A stretch of DNA of 64,000 bases, from assembly GCA_965205735.1 (NCBI GenBank), contig OZ242179.1, positions 2,542,001 to 2,606,000 on the forward strand, written 5' to 3'. A program made the translations under genes and the position numbers. The first letter of the stretch is position 1; every line of letters starts with the position of its first letter. Shown here in pieces: positions 9,791 through 17,931 of this stretch. The notes beneath the pieces were generated by a model. That model was not told the origin of the DNA. It saw nothing but the letters and a program-made list of their open reading frames with translations, and made no database searches. The stretch is from VXNE01 sp965205735 (GTDB taxonomy: Bacteria; Pseudomonadota; Gammaproteobacteria; Pseudomonadales; Azotimanducaceae).

Positions 9791-10612
9791 ATGAACCTGG
9801 CCGATGCATTGATCGACCTCGCGGGCCGGGCGGGTGCCGCGATCATGGAGGTCTACGCGGGCGATTTCGAGGTCCAGACGAAGGCGGACGCATCGCCCCT
9901 CACCGTCGCGGATTTGCGTGCTCACCACATCATCGTCGACGGCCTCCGCCGCATGACCCCCGATCTTCCCATCATCTCGGAAGAGTCCGAACCTGCGGAT
10001 TTCGAGGTCCGCCGGACGTGGAATCGGTACTGGTTGGTCGACCCTCTCGACGGCACCAGGGAGTTCGTGAACCGCAACGGCGATTTCACGGTGAACATCG
10101 CGCTGATCGACGCCAACCGGGCCGTGCTGGGCGTGGTCGGCGTGCCGGTACGTGAAGAGGTGTTCTTCGGCGACGTGGTGTCGGGAATCGCCTACAAGAC
10201 CACGCCGGACGGCCGCCAGACGCTCAAGACCCGCACCGTTTCACAAGCGCAAGGGTTGACGGTCGTTGCAACCCGCAGCCACGGGAGTGGCCGGCTGGAG
10301 CGCTATCTCGACGCGCTGCGGGCCGCCTTCGGTCGGGTCGACCGACAGTCTGTCGGCAGCTCTCTCAAGTTCTGCATGCTGGCCGAGGGTCTGGCCGATT
10401 TTTATCCACGCCTGGGCCCCACGTCAGAGTGGGACACCGGGGCCGCACAGGCCGTGCTGACCGCCGCCGGCGGTGCCGTACTGTGTTTCGATGGCTCCGA
10501 GCTCGCGTACAACACCAAGGCGTCGCTCCTGAACCCGGACTTTTTCTGCGTTGGGGATCCGGCTTTCCCATGGGCCGAACGCCTGCCTCCCGCGGAAGTC
10601 CGTCCTGACTGA
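9791..10612 (+). CDS. cysQ: 3'(2'),5'-bisphosphate nucleotidase
   Basis: A 273-residue inositol-monophosphatase-fold enzyme that removes the 3'-phosphate from adenosine 3',5'-bisphosphate (PAP), a by-product of sulfate assimilation. The metal-binding motifs are all present: SPLTVADLRAH, IISEES, WLVDPLDGTREFVNRNGDF and SEWDTGAAQAVL. The frame runs upstream to 9365, but homology starts at MNLADALIDLAGRAG, so the ATG at 9791 is chosen. It is a separate unit from the cupin cluster, which has its own promoter beginning 5 bases after the cysQ stop. Confidence 0.92.
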   Translation: MNLADALIDLAGRAGAAIMEVYAGDFEVQTKADASPLTVADLRAHHIIVDGLRRMTPDLPIISEESEPADFEVRRTWNRYWLVDPLDGTREFVNRNGDFTVNIALIDANRAVLGVVGVPVREEVFFGDVVSGIAYKTTPDGRQTLKTRTVSQAQGLTVVATRSHGSGRLERYLDALRAAFGRVDRQSVGSSLKFCMLAEGLADFYPRLGPTSEWDTGAAQAVLTAAGGAVLCFDGSELAYNTKASLLNPDFFCVGDPAFPWAERLPPAEVRPD

Positions 10613-10616
10613 CCAC

Positions 10617-10645
10617 TGGCGAGCCGCCACCCTCGGGACTATGCT
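10617..10645 (+). promoter_or_regulatory. Predicted sigma-70 promoter of cupin copy 1
   Basis: TGGCGA (10617-10622), a 17-base spacer and TATGCT (10640-10645), 30 bases before the ATG. The same -10 element, the same spacing and the following TCAT are found before copies 2 and 4. The -35 here is the weakest of the three. Confidence 0.5.
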
Positions 10646-10675
10646 CATCTCCATAGGGAGAACTGGGGGATCAAG

Positions 10676-11347
10676 ATGGCCGAACCGCAAGAACGCGTAG
10701 AAGAACTACCGCAGAAAAGAGTGAGGCGCCGCTACGTTTCCGAACGCGGGCCATTCGAGATACGCGCCAACCCCGAGATCAGGCAACCCCGCCCAAAGGG
10801 CACGACGAACGAATCCCGCGCCCTCCAGATCTTTGAACACAGCGACTTGGCCGAGAAATACGGCGAAGCGCCTGTCCAGGAGAAGATCATCGAGATGCAC
10901 AAGGCATTGGCGGGGGGCCTCACCTCGACCTCGTTGTTCGCCCAGCGCGACACGCCGGGAGGCATGACCTTGTCCCACGTGTGGATGGGGGCCAATTTCC
11001 TCATTTATCGCCATAGTCATCCCCGGGGCGGGGACTGCCTCTACTATGTAGTCGCGGGCGAAGTCTCCCTAGGTCGGCGCAAACTGCGAGCCGGTTCCGT
11101 GGTCTTCCTGCCGAGCGGCATGCCGTACAAGTTCAGGGCCGGACCCGCCGGCGCCGAGGTGCTCGAGTTTCGAGCGGGCGGCGGCGATCCGGACGCTCCC
11201 GGCCTGAAGCTCGAGGAGCACTCCCTGGACTCGCTCCAGCATCTCATTGACGAAGGGAAGGCACACCGGCACGAATGGGTAGTGCCCGAACAGATCGGCG
11301 ATACGGCATTACGCCAGGCGGAGGTGGATGCACAGGCCGACGAATAG
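10676..11347 (+). CDS. Cupin-domain protein, tandem paralogue 1
   Basis: A 223-residue protein with a conserved N-terminal motif RRRYVSERGPFEIRANP (residues 17-33), a variable linker, and a single cupin barrel from about residue 95. Cupin motif 1 is present as RHSHPRGGDCLYYVVAGE, with His113 and His115 but Asp120 where Glu is usual. Motif 2 is GSVVFLPSGMPYKF, with Tyr151 at the place of the usual metal-binding His. It may therefore bind metal with altered ligands or not at all. It has no signal peptide. It is the first of four paralogues in a row; function is unknown. Confidence 0.8.
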   Translation: MAEPQERVEELPQKRVRRRYVSERGPFEIRANPEIRQPRPKGTTNESRALQIFEHSDLAEKYGEAPVQEKIIEMHKALAGGLTSTSLFAQRDTPGGMTLSHVWMGANFLIYRHSHPRGGDCLYYVVAGEVSLGRRKLRAGSVVFLPSGMPYKFRAGPAGAEVLEFRAGGGDPDAPGLKLEEHSLDSLQHLIDEGKAHRHEWVVPEQIGDTALRQAEVDAQADE

Positions 11348-11356
11348 CCGCGCCGA

Positions 11357-11385
11357 TTGCCGGTCGCCGCTCTCAGGACTATGCT
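11357..11385 (+). promoter_or_regulatory. Predicted sigma-70 promoter of cupin copy 2
   Basis: TTGCCG (11357-11362), a 17-base spacer and TATGCT (11380-11385), 30 bases before the ATG at 11416. The spacer ends GGAC as in copy 1 and the block is nearly identical to that before copy 4, so the promoter was duplicated with the gene. Confidence 0.6.
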
Positions 11386-11415
11386 CATCCCCATAGGAAC
11401 AACCGGGTACTCTCC

Positions 11416-12093
11416 ATGGCTGAACCGCAAGAACAAGTCGTAGACCAACCTCGCAAGAACCCGATCCGGGAACCGAGGAAACGTTACGTCTCCCAACGCG
11501 GCCCGTTCGAGATACGCGCCAACCCCACCCTCAACCAACCCCGCACGCGCGGCACGGTCGACAGGATCCGTGTCCGCGAAAACTACGAGCAAAGCCCCCT
11601 GGCGGAGAAATACGGGGAGGCTGGCGAAGAGAAGATGATCGAGATGGCCCACGCAACGGCGGGAGGCATCACTTCGACACGGTTGTTCGGTCAGGACGCG
11701 CCCAACGGCATGCGCCTGTCCCACGTATGGATGGGGGCCAACTACCAGCTATCCCGCCACAGCCATCCGAAATTCGGGGACTGCCTCTACTGTGTGGTCG
11801 CCGGTGAAATCTATCTGGGTTCGCGCAGACTGGGGGCGGGTTCCGTCATCTTCCTGCCGGAGGGCATGCCGTACAAGTTCAGGGCGGGACCCGCCGGGGC
11901 CGAGGTACTCGAGTATCGAGCCGACGGCGAAGGCGACAAGAATGCTCCCCTCATCAAACTTGCGGAGAACTCCCTCGACGCGATCCAGCAGATCATCGAC
12001 GCGGGGAAGGCGCACCAGCACGAGTGGAAAGCCCCCGAGCGGTGCGGCGATACGGCAATACGCCAGGCAGACGTGGATGGGAGAACCAAATAG
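11416..12093 (+). CDS. Cupin-domain protein, tandem paralogue 2
   Basis: A 225-residue paralogue of the preceding gene. It keeps the N-terminal KRYVSQRGPFEIRANP motif and the cupin core RHSHPKFGDCLYCVVAGE and GSVIFLPEGMPYKF, again with Asp for Glu and Tyr for the last His. It is the most divergent at the end of the barrel (EYRADGEGDKN). The start is the ATG at 11416, which aligns with the starts of the other copies (MAEPQE); the frame is open further upstream. Its TAG stop shares one base with the GTG start of copy 3. Confidence 0.8.
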   Translation: MAEPQEQVVDQPRKNPIREPRKRYVSQRGPFEIRANPTLNQPRTRGTVDRIRVRENYEQSPLAEKYGEAGEEKMIEMAHATAGGITSTRLFGQDAPNGMRLSHVWMGANYQLSRHSHPKFGDCLYCVVAGEIYLGSRRLGAGSVIFLPEGMPYKFRAGPAGAEVLEYRADGEGDKNAPLIKLAENSLDAIQQIIDAGKAHQHEWKAPERCGDTAIRQADVDGRTK

Positions 12094-12749
12094 TGGCCGA
12101 ACCCCAGGCGCCCGCAGGCCAACGTAAAAGAGTGCGGTTCGTTTCCGAGCGCGGCCCATTCGAGATATCCGCCAACCCGACCATCAATCCACCCCGTCCA
12201 GCCGAGGAGATTGACGACGAGTACGGCGCCCGTGTTTTCGAATACAGCGCCCTGGCCGAAAAGTGCGGGGAAGCGCCCGCCCGGCAAAAAATGATTGAAA
12301 TGGTCAGGACGCTATGGCCTGGCATCGCTTCGACGCGGTTGTTCGGCCAGGAAGGCTCGCCCAACGGCATGGTCCTGGTCCACGTCTGGTTCGGGCCCCA
12401 CTACCCGCTGTTTCGCCACAGTCACCCCAAGGCCGGGGACTGCCTCTACTACGTGGTCGCCGGCGAGCTGGTCCTCGGCCGGCGAAAGTTGCGAGCCGGT
12501 TCCGTCATGTTCCTGCCGAGCGGCATGCCGTACAAGTTCAAGGCAGGCCCCGCCGGCGTCGAGGTGCTCGAATTTCGGGCCGGCGGCGGCGACCCGAACG
12601 CCCCGGGGCTGAAGCTGGAGGAGCAATCACTGGACTCGGTCCAACAGCTCATCGACGAGGGGAAGGCACACCAGCGCGAATGGGAAGTGCCCGAGCGGAT
12701 CGGCGATACGGCCTTGCGTCAAGCCGAGGTGGATGCGAAGGGCGAATAG
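12093..12749 (+). CDS. Cupin-domain protein, tandem paralogue 3
   Basis: A 218-residue paralogue. The GTG at 12093 overlaps the stop of copy 2 by one base, and the first residues VAEPQAPAGQ align with the other copies, so translation is probably coupled. Unlike copies 1, 2 and 4 it has no promoter of its own. It keeps RFVSERGPFEISANP, RHSHPKAGDCLYYVVAGE and GSVMFLPSGMPYKF. The middle differs (MVRTLWPGIASTRLFGQEG), so the cluster has diverged rather than being a recent duplication. Confidence 0.8.
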   Translation: MAEPQAPAGQRKRVRFVSERGPFEISANPTINPPRPAEEIDDEYGARVFEYSALAEKCGEAPARQKMIEMVRTLWPGIASTRLFGQEGSPNGMVLVHVWFGPHYPLFRHSHPKAGDCLYYVVAGELVLGRRKLRAGSVMFLPSGMPYKFKAGPAGVEVLEFRAGGGDPNAPGLKLEEQSLDSVQQLIDEGKAHQREWEVPERIGDTALRQAEVDAKGE

Positions 12750-12775
12750 CCTCGGCTTGCCACGGCTATTCCCGA

Positions 12776-12804
12776 TTGCCGGTCACCGCCCGCGCGACTA
12801 TGCT
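12776..12804 (+). promoter_or_regulatory. Predicted sigma-70 promoter of cupin copy 4
   Basis: TTGCCG (12776-12781), a 17-base spacer and TATGCT (12799-12804), followed by CAT, 31 bases before the ATG. It is nearly the same block as before copy 2. Confidence 0.6.
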
Positions 12805-12835
12805 CATGTGGGTACGAACAACGGGGGGATCATCC

Positions 12836-13504
12836 ATGGCCGAGCCACTCGAGCGCGCCGAAGAACAACCGCGCGAAAAGCCTGGAAGGCGCTACGTTTC
12901 CGAACGTGGCCCATTCGAGATATCCGCCAACCCCACCATAAGGACACCCCGCTCGCGGGGCCCCGTAGACAGGGCCCGCGCTCTCGCGACCTTCGAGCAC
13001 AGCGCCCTGTCCGAGAAATACGGGAAGGAGGCGGTCGAAGAGAAGATCGTCGAGATGTCCAAGGCGCTAGCCGGGGGCATCACCTCGACGTCGTTGTTCG
13101 CCCAGCGCTCCACACCGGGCGGCATGACCTTGTCCCATGTGTGGATGGGATCCAACTACCCGCTGTATCGCCACAGTCATCCCCGGGCAGGGGACTGCCT
13201 CTACTACGTGGTCGCCGGCGAAATCTCAATGGGCCGGCGCAAACTGCGAGCCGGCTCCGTCGTCTTCTTGCCGAGCGGCATGCCGTACAAGTTCAAGGCC
13301 GGACCGGCCGGTGCCGAGGTGCTCGAATTCAAAGCCGGCGGCGGCGACGAGACCGGCCCCGGCCTGAGGCTTGAAGAGCAATCCCTGGAATCGATCCAAC
13401 AGCTCATCGACGAGGGAAGAGCGCACCGGCACGAGTGGAAAGTGCCCGAGCGGATCGGCGATACGGCCTTGCGCCAGGCAGAGGTGGATGGAAGAGCCGA
13501 ATAG
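12836..13504 (+). CDS. Cupin-domain protein, tandem paralogue 4
   Basis: A 222-residue paralogue closest to copy 1 (MAEPLERAEEQP, RRYVSERGPFEISANP, TSLFAQRSTPGGMTLSHVW). The cupin core is RHSHPRAGDCLYYVVAGE and GSVVFLPSGMPYKF. The ATG at 12836 is chosen by alignment to the other copies; the frame is open for 174 codons upstream but that part is antisense-like sequence inside copy 3. All four genes end in a similar tail, HEW..PE.IGDTALRQAEVD. They precede a DUF35-thiolase pair on the same strand, so a role in acyl or sterol metabolism is conceivable but not shown. Confidence 0.8.
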   Translation: MAEPLERAEEQPREKPGRRYVSERGPFEISANPTIRTPRSRGPVDRARALATFEHSALSEKYGKEAVEEKIVEMSKALAGGITSTSLFAQRSTPGGMTLSHVWMGSNYPLYRHSHPRAGDCLYYVVAGEISMGRRKLRAGSVVFLPSGMPYKFKAGPAGAEVLEFKAGGGDETGPGLRLEEQSLESIQQLIDEGRAHRHEWKVPERIGDTALRQAEVDGRAE

Positions 13505-13624
13505 CCTCGCGCTTGCCACCCGCGCCTCCCGCATAAGATACTTTCGGTCCCACCCGACCGACCGGAGAGCGAGCGCTGGGCAACCTCCGACTCGTTGCAT
13601 CCTCGGATAACCGGAGAAACTACA

Positions 13625-14044
13625 TTGGCGAACTCACAACCACGTCCGTTACCACAGCCCACCCCGGAAACAGAACACTTCTGGGCTGGCACGCGAGACG
13701 GCGAACTCAGGCTGCAGCGATGTCTGGACTGCGAGCACACCTACTTCCCCCCGCGGCCGTTCTGCCCTGACTGCGGATCGAAGAACGTGGAGATCTTCGT
13801 CTCCAGCGGCCGCGGAACGCTTCTCAGCTATGTGATCAACCACAGGCGGCACGCGTCATTCGACGGTCCCTACTGCATCGCCCTGGTCAAGCTCGAAGAA
13901 GGTCCGACCATGATGTCGAACATCGTCGAGAGCGAACAAACGCCGGAGGCCCTGGTGCTCGACATGCCGTTGCAGGTCGTTTTCGAACGCCAGAACGATG
14001 ACATCGCGGTTCCCCTGTTCAAGCCGGCGGAGCAATCCGCATGA
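13625..14044 (+). CDS. DUF35-type zinc-ribbon/OB-fold protein, thiolase partner
   Basis: A 139-residue protein with an N-terminal rubredoxin-like zinc ribbon (CLDCEHTYFPPRPFCPDC, four Cys) followed by an OB fold (GRGTLLSYVINHRRHASF). DUF35 proteins bind CoA esters and form complexes with thiolase-fold partners, for example in sterol side-chain and isoprenoid pathways. The TTG at 13625 has a GGAG ribosome site 9 bases upstream; an ATG at 13595 in the same frame is an alternative. The TGA overlaps the ATG of the thiolase gene by 4 bases, which supports a working pair. Confidence 0.85.
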   Translation: MANSQPRPLPQPTPETEHFWAGTRDGELRLQRCLDCEHTYFPPRPFCPDCGSKNVEIFVSSGRGTLLSYVINHRRHASFDGPYCIALVKLEEGPTMMSNIVESEQTPEALVLDMPLQVVFERQNDDIAVPLFKPAEQSA

Positions 14045-15180
14045 CCGGCGTAGCCATCGTAGGTGCGGCGGAAACCACCGAACTCGGCCGTATTCCGGGC
14101 GCGAGCCAACTGCAACTGCATGCCGACGCCGCCCTCAACGCGTTCGCCGATACCGGACTGACGGCAAAAGACATAGACGGCGTGGCGACGGCCGGCTCAT
14201 CGCCTGTCGAAATCGTCCACTACCTGGGCATCACGCCGCGCTGGGTCGACGGGACCAGTGTGGGCGGTTGCTCGTTCATGATCCATGTGCGGCACGCGGT
14301 GGCGGCGATTCAGACGGGGCAAGCCGAAACCATCCTGATCACGCACGGCGAGAGCGGTCGATCACAAGTCGGCAGAGGGGGTCGTGGCGCCGGGACCGCA
14401 GGGCTGGCTCAGCAATTCGAAAATCCCTACGGGGCCATGGGACCGACGACGATGTTCACCATCCCCGTCTTGCGCTATATGAAGGAGTACGGCCTGACCC
14501 ACGAGCAACTCGCCATGGTCGCCGTCGTCCAGCGGGAATGGGCGGGGCGCAATCCCCGCGCTTCCTATCGCGACCCGATCACGGTGGACGACGTGATGGC
14601 TTCGCGCATGATCGCCTACCCGTTTCACCTGCTCGAATGCTGCCTCGTCACCGACGGCGGCGGCGCGCTGATCCTGACCCGGGCGGAGCGGGCCGCGGAT
14701 TTCCCGCAAAAGCCCGTGCACATCCTCGGCACCGGCGAAAGCGCGGAAAGCCCCATGATCAGTCAGATGCAGGATCTGTGTTCGTCCCGGGCATTCCGTG
14801 TCGCCGGGTCGGACGCCATACGGGACGCGGGCATCAGCCACGGCGATGTCGACCACCTCATGGTCTACGACGCGTTCGCGCACTTGCCCATCTACGGGCT
14901 CGAAGATCTTGGCTTCTGCCAGAAGGGCGAAGCGGCCGCGTTCATCGCCGACGGCAACACGCGCCCGGGAGGACAATTGCCCCTGAACACCAACGGCGGC
15001 GGACTCTCATACATGCACTCGGGAATGTACGGCATGTACGCGCTGCAGGAGAGCGTGCGCCAGATGCGCGGCACCGCTCCGGCCCAGGTTTCGGGTGCCG
15101 AAGTCTCGCTCTGTCTCGGCGTAGGCGGCATGTTCGCGGCGTCCGGTTGCATCGTGATGGGCACCGAGGCAACCGTCTGA
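14041..15180 (+). CDS. Thiolase-family protein (SCPx/acetyl-CoA acetyltransferase-like)
   Basis: A 379-residue thiolase-fold protein of the non-decarboxylating SCP2/SCPx-like group that pairs with DUF35 proteins. Seen in order: VAIVGAAETTELGRIPG, the region DGTSVGGCSFMIHVRHAVAAI holding the position of the nucleophilic Cys, MVYDAFAHLPIYGLEDLGF, LPLNTNGGGLSYMHSGMYG with the conserved His, and LCLGVGGMFAASG. It is coupled to the DUF35 gene by ATGA overlap. Some members of this group act as CoA-ester lyases or aldolases rather than thiolases, so the reaction is uncertain. Confidence 0.85.
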   Translation: MTGVAIVGAAETTELGRIPGASQLQLHADAALNAFADTGLTAKDIDGVATAGSSPVEIVHYLGITPRWVDGTSVGGCSFMIHVRHAVAAIQTGQAETILITHGESGRSQVGRGGRGAGTAGLAQQFENPYGAMGPTTMFTIPVLRYMKEYGLTHEQLAMVAVVQREWAGRNPRASYRDPITVDDVMASRMIAYPFHLLECCLVTDGGGALILTRAERAADFPQKPVHILGTGESAESPMISQMQDLCSSRAFRVAGSDAIRDAGISHGDVDHLMVYDAFAHLPIYGLEDLGFCQKGEAAAFIADGNTRPGGQLPLNTNGGGLSYMHSGMYGMYALQESVRQMRGTAPAQVSGAEVSLCLGVGGMFAASGCIVMGTEATV

Positions 15181-15578
15181 GACAGTACGCGGCGCACCGG
15201 CTGACAACTGGAAATGAGCAACTGGGGACTGCTGGGAATTGGCCTCACCCGCCGGGCTGCATGAGTGCTCCGCCCTGCCGAGGAACCGTTACACGTCCGT
15301 CAACCCGGCCGGTGAGGGTTGCCATGTTCACACCTCGATTTTGGAAAGTAAATACGGTTTCGGCCCCGTTTCGGGGCCTCCATAAAAATCTCAAGCGGCA
15401 TCAAATGCTTATCGATTCACAATCCATTTTATTTTCACTATTCCCCTCCGCCGGATGTGTCCCGCTGAACGCGGGCCTTCTCGTCGAACGGGAAAAAGCG
15501 CAAACGTAACGAAATAAACTCAATGGCATCAACTAGTTACAAACTGTATCGTGCCGGAAAAACCGGTGCGCGAGAGTT
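15181..15578 (+). other. A+T-rich intergenic stretch with hairpins, no gene
   Basis: The 398 bases between the thiolase and the reductase are markedly richer in A+T than their surroundings. They hold a perfect 7-bp hairpin at 15362-15378 (GGCCCCG, loop TTT, CGGGGCC) and a 5-bp hairpin CCCGC/GCGGG near 15460-15474. Neither has a T-tract, so they are not typical terminators. No coding frame looks real. Confidence 0.5.
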
Positions 15579-16577
15579 ATGACCAAGACCCGATACATCA
15601 TCTACGGCGCCGGCGGTATCGGCGGGACGATTGGCGCTCGCCTCTTCCAGCGCGGCTTCGACGTAGTGCTCATCGCTCGCGGCGCGCACTTCCGAGCCAT
15701 CGAAGACGACGGGCTTCGGTTCGTCACGCCAACGCAGGACGTGCGTATTCGCATACCCGCCGCCGACCATCCCAAACACGTCGATTTTCACGATGGTGAC
15801 GTCGTCATCCTGTGTGTCAAGAGCCAGCACACCGAAGGCGCCTTGACGGACCTCTACGCTGCCGCCGGAGACGATATCCCGGTGGTGTGCTGCCAGAACG
15901 GCGTGGCCAACGAACGCATGGCCCTGCGGCGCTTCCGTCGCGTATACGGCATGAACGTGATGGTGGGGGGCGTGCACCTTGACCCTGGCGAAGTCTTCAA
16001 TTCCTCGGAGAACCCCGCCGGTATGCTCGACATCGGCTGCTATCCGTCAGGCGTCGACAAGCTCGCCGAGAACATCGCCGGAGCAATCACCGACGCTGGC
16101 TTCAGTTCGCTGACGGACCCTTCGATCATGGGCCAGAAGTACGGCAAGCTCGTCGCCAACCTCGGCAATGCCGTGCAGCCCGTCTGCGGGGAGGACGCCC
16201 GCGAGGTGTTGACGCTGCTTCGGCAGGAGGCAGTGGATTGCTATCGCGCAACCGGCATCGAGTGGACCGACATGCGTACGTTCATGGAGGGGCGAGCGAG
16301 CAGTTCCCGCCGGCTGCGTTCGATCCCCGGTCACGAACGGCCCGGGGGTTCCTCCTGGCAGAGCATTCGACGGGGCACCGGAAATATCGAAGCCGACTTC
16401 CTGAACGGGGAGATCGTCCAACTCGGTCGTCTGCACGGCGTACCGACACCTGCGAACGTGGTGATGCAGAGGCTCGGCAACCGCCTGGCCAATAAAGGAC
16501 TCCCAATCGGGAGCTTTCCGACGGACACAGTGCTTCAGATGATCGAAGTCGAGAAGACGGCCCAGAGTTCGGGATAG
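15579..16577 (+). CDS. Ketopantoate reductase-like (ApbA/PanE family) oxidoreductase
   Basis: A 332-residue NAD(P)-dependent 2-ketoacid reductase of the ApbA/PanE family. The Rossmann motif is IYGAGGIGGTIGARLFQRG (residues 8-26), followed by VILCVKSQHTEGAL and CCQNGVANER, which are family hallmarks. The C-terminal helical domain contains GQKYGKLVANLGNAV, with the Lys that binds the keto acid, and IEADFLNGEIVQLGRLHGVPTPAN. Several paralogues of PanE occur in many genomes, so panE itself is not assigned. The gene converges with the selenoprotein gene 18 bases away. Confidence 0.88.
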   Translation: MTKTRYIIYGAGGIGGTIGARLFQRGFDVVLIARGAHFRAIEDDGLRFVTPTQDVRIRIPAADHPKHVDFHDGDVVILCVKSQHTEGALTDLYAAAGDDIPVVCCQNGVANERMALRRFRRVYGMNVMVGGVHLDPGEVFNSSENPAGMLDIGCYPSGVDKLAENIAGAITDAGFSSLTDPSIMGQKYGKLVANLGNAVQPVCGEDAREVLTLLRQEAVDCYRATGIEWTDMRTFMEGRASSSRRLRSIPGHERPGGSSWQSIRRGTGNIEADFLNGEIVQLGRLHGVPTPANVVMQRLGNRLANKGLPIGSFPTDTVLQMIEVEKTAQSSG

Positions 16578-16595
16578 GATCCCGCATTCGGCGGG

Positions 16596-17462
16596 TCAGT
16601 CGTCGCGCCCTCTGCCTTCCGTCTTGAAGCGCAAGCGTTCAGCCCTGCGCGCTTCGCCCCGCCGGGCGAGCTTCGCCAGATCCTCCGGCCGCACTTCCAT
16701 GTAGCGCCCGCGCCAGGACTCGTCGTCGCTCCACCGAAACGGCGTGCGCACCGTGGTCCGGGGCCGCTCGGCGCGTTCGAGCAGGTCGATGCCTTGGGCC
16801 GCTATCGCTTCCTGCATCGATGCATCGAACGGCTTGCCGCAGGGGTTGCCCAGCGGAAAGTCCGTGAAAAGGAAGCGGGGAACGCCGCAATGCTCCACCA
16901 CGTCCAGGGCGGAACCCAGAATGACCGTTGGTATGCCAGCGGCCTCCAGGTGTCGCGCGGTCAGACTCACGGTCTGGTGACACACCGGTCACAACGGGAC
17001 GAGCATCGCCGCGTCCGCGCCGTCTTCCCGGCAACGACGCAATATTTCCGGCGCATCGACCATCCAGGTGCGGCGCTGGCTGTACTCGGTCGGGGCACAG
17101 TGAAATCGGGCTGCCACCGCGCCGATGCGTTCGTTGTCCACCAACGCCTTGAGACACCGCAGCGGGAAGAAGGCGTTCAGGTCATCGAGGTGCGTCGCGT
17201 TCTTGTCCCACGCCAGGTCATTGCCGTACAGCCGCTCCGGCGGATCGCTCGTCGACCCCGAGGCTACTTTGCGAACATCGGAGAAAGTGCGGTCATAGGG
17301 GCTCGCCGTGGTGATGAGCGCGAGTTTCGACTGCGCGAGCGGCCTGGACAACGGCGCGAACGGCACGTCGTCGAAGTGCGCCCACGCATAGGTGGTGTCA
17401 AATCCCTGCGCCGCGTAGTACGCACGCGTGCGCTCCATGTAGGGAACGGGTCCATCGATCAT
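16596..17462 (-). CDS. GrdB-like selenoprotein (glycine/sarcosine/betaine reductase selenoprotein B family), in-frame UGA as Sec158
   Basis: Two frames on the minus strand are in the same register and are separated only by a TGA at 16989-16991. The upstream part reads SYMERTR-type family sequence (here PYMERTRAYYAAQGFD, AWAHFDDVPFAPL and a long conserved block to DAAMLVPL). The downstream part reads PVCHQTVSLTARHLEAAGIP and FTDFPLGNPCGKPFD. Together this is a GrdB-related protein whose UPVC motif places Sec at residue 158 of 288. A small stem-loop follows the UGA at a bacterial SECIS distance. The ATG at 17460-17462 is used; the frame extends upstream without family-like sequence, except a possible TTG about ten codons earlier. 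Proteobacterial members of this family are not tied to glycine fermentation and their substrate is unknown. Confidence 0.85.
16950..16991 (-). promoter_or_regulatory. Putative bacterial SECIS element following the UGA codon
   Basis: On the minus strand, CAGAC (16976-16972), loop CGTGA and GTCTG (16966-16962) form a perfect 5-bp stem starting 15 bases after the first base of the UGA. A lower stem GTGT (16985-16982) with ACAC (16953-16950) can extend it. Position and size suit a SelB-binding hairpin; the loop contains GU as in known bacterial SECIS loops. Confidence 0.5.
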
Positions 17463-17591
17463 GCGCCGATGATCGTACAATCGTCTGGATGCGCGCAACG
17501 CCGAGGCGCTGCCAAGGCGCACGCCGCGCTGCCCGGCGACGACTGATCTTGTAGAATCCGGGAGATCAAACAAGAAACCAGGAGGAAGACG

Positions 17592-17897
17592 ATGGCGAGC
17601 CTGACGCCCGGAACCCGGCTCAAGAGCACGGTTTGCACCACGGAAATCATGGTTATCACGGCGCCGGCGGAAGGTATTGGCATCATGTGCGGCGGGGAAC
17701 CCATGAACCCGGACGGCGAAAGCAACGGCGGCAGCGTGCATCAGGAACACGCTGCCGGTTCCACCCTCGGCAAACGGTACACGAACGAGGAAGGGAGTCT
17801 GGAAGTGCTGTGCGTGAAGGGCGGCGAGGGGTCGCTGTGGGCCGGCGGCACGGCAATGAAAATGAAAGACTCAAAGAAACTTCCCAAGACGGACTGA
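17592..17897 (+). CDS. Small conserved protein encoded before acyl-CoA synthetase
   Basis: A 101-residue protein, preceded by a strong ribosome site (AGGAGG ending 6 bases before the ATG). It reads LTPGTRLKSTVCTTEIMVI, CGGEPMNPDG, then LGKRYTNEEGSLEVLCVKGG and ends in KKLPKTD. I recall similar short proteins next to acyl-CoA synthetase genes in other bacteria, with the same CGG.PM and GKRYTDEE.GLEVL blocks, but know of no assigned function. Two Cys residues (in STVCTTE and IMCGGEP) are conserved-looking and could bind metal. It is 34 bases upstream of the ACS gene on the same strand and divergent from the selenoprotein. Confidence 0.75.
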   Translation: MASLTPGTRLKSTVCTTEIMVITAPAEGIGIMCGGEPMNPDGESNGGSVHQEHAAGSTLGKRYTNEEGSLEVLCVKGGEGSLWAGGTAMKMKDSKKLPKTD

Positions 17898-17931
17898 TTG
17901 GAACGCCGAGGGGTCGGAGGGGAGTGCATCC

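Noticed and set aside
15362..15378. Hairpin as a rho-independent terminator of the thiolase operon.
   Set aside because: No T-tract follows on either strand and it lies 180 bases from the stop codon.
16983..16991. TGA in the GrdB-like gene as a nonsense mutation splitting it in two.
   Set aside because: The codon sits exactly at the Sec position of the family, both halves are undamaged, and a SECIS-like hairpin follows.
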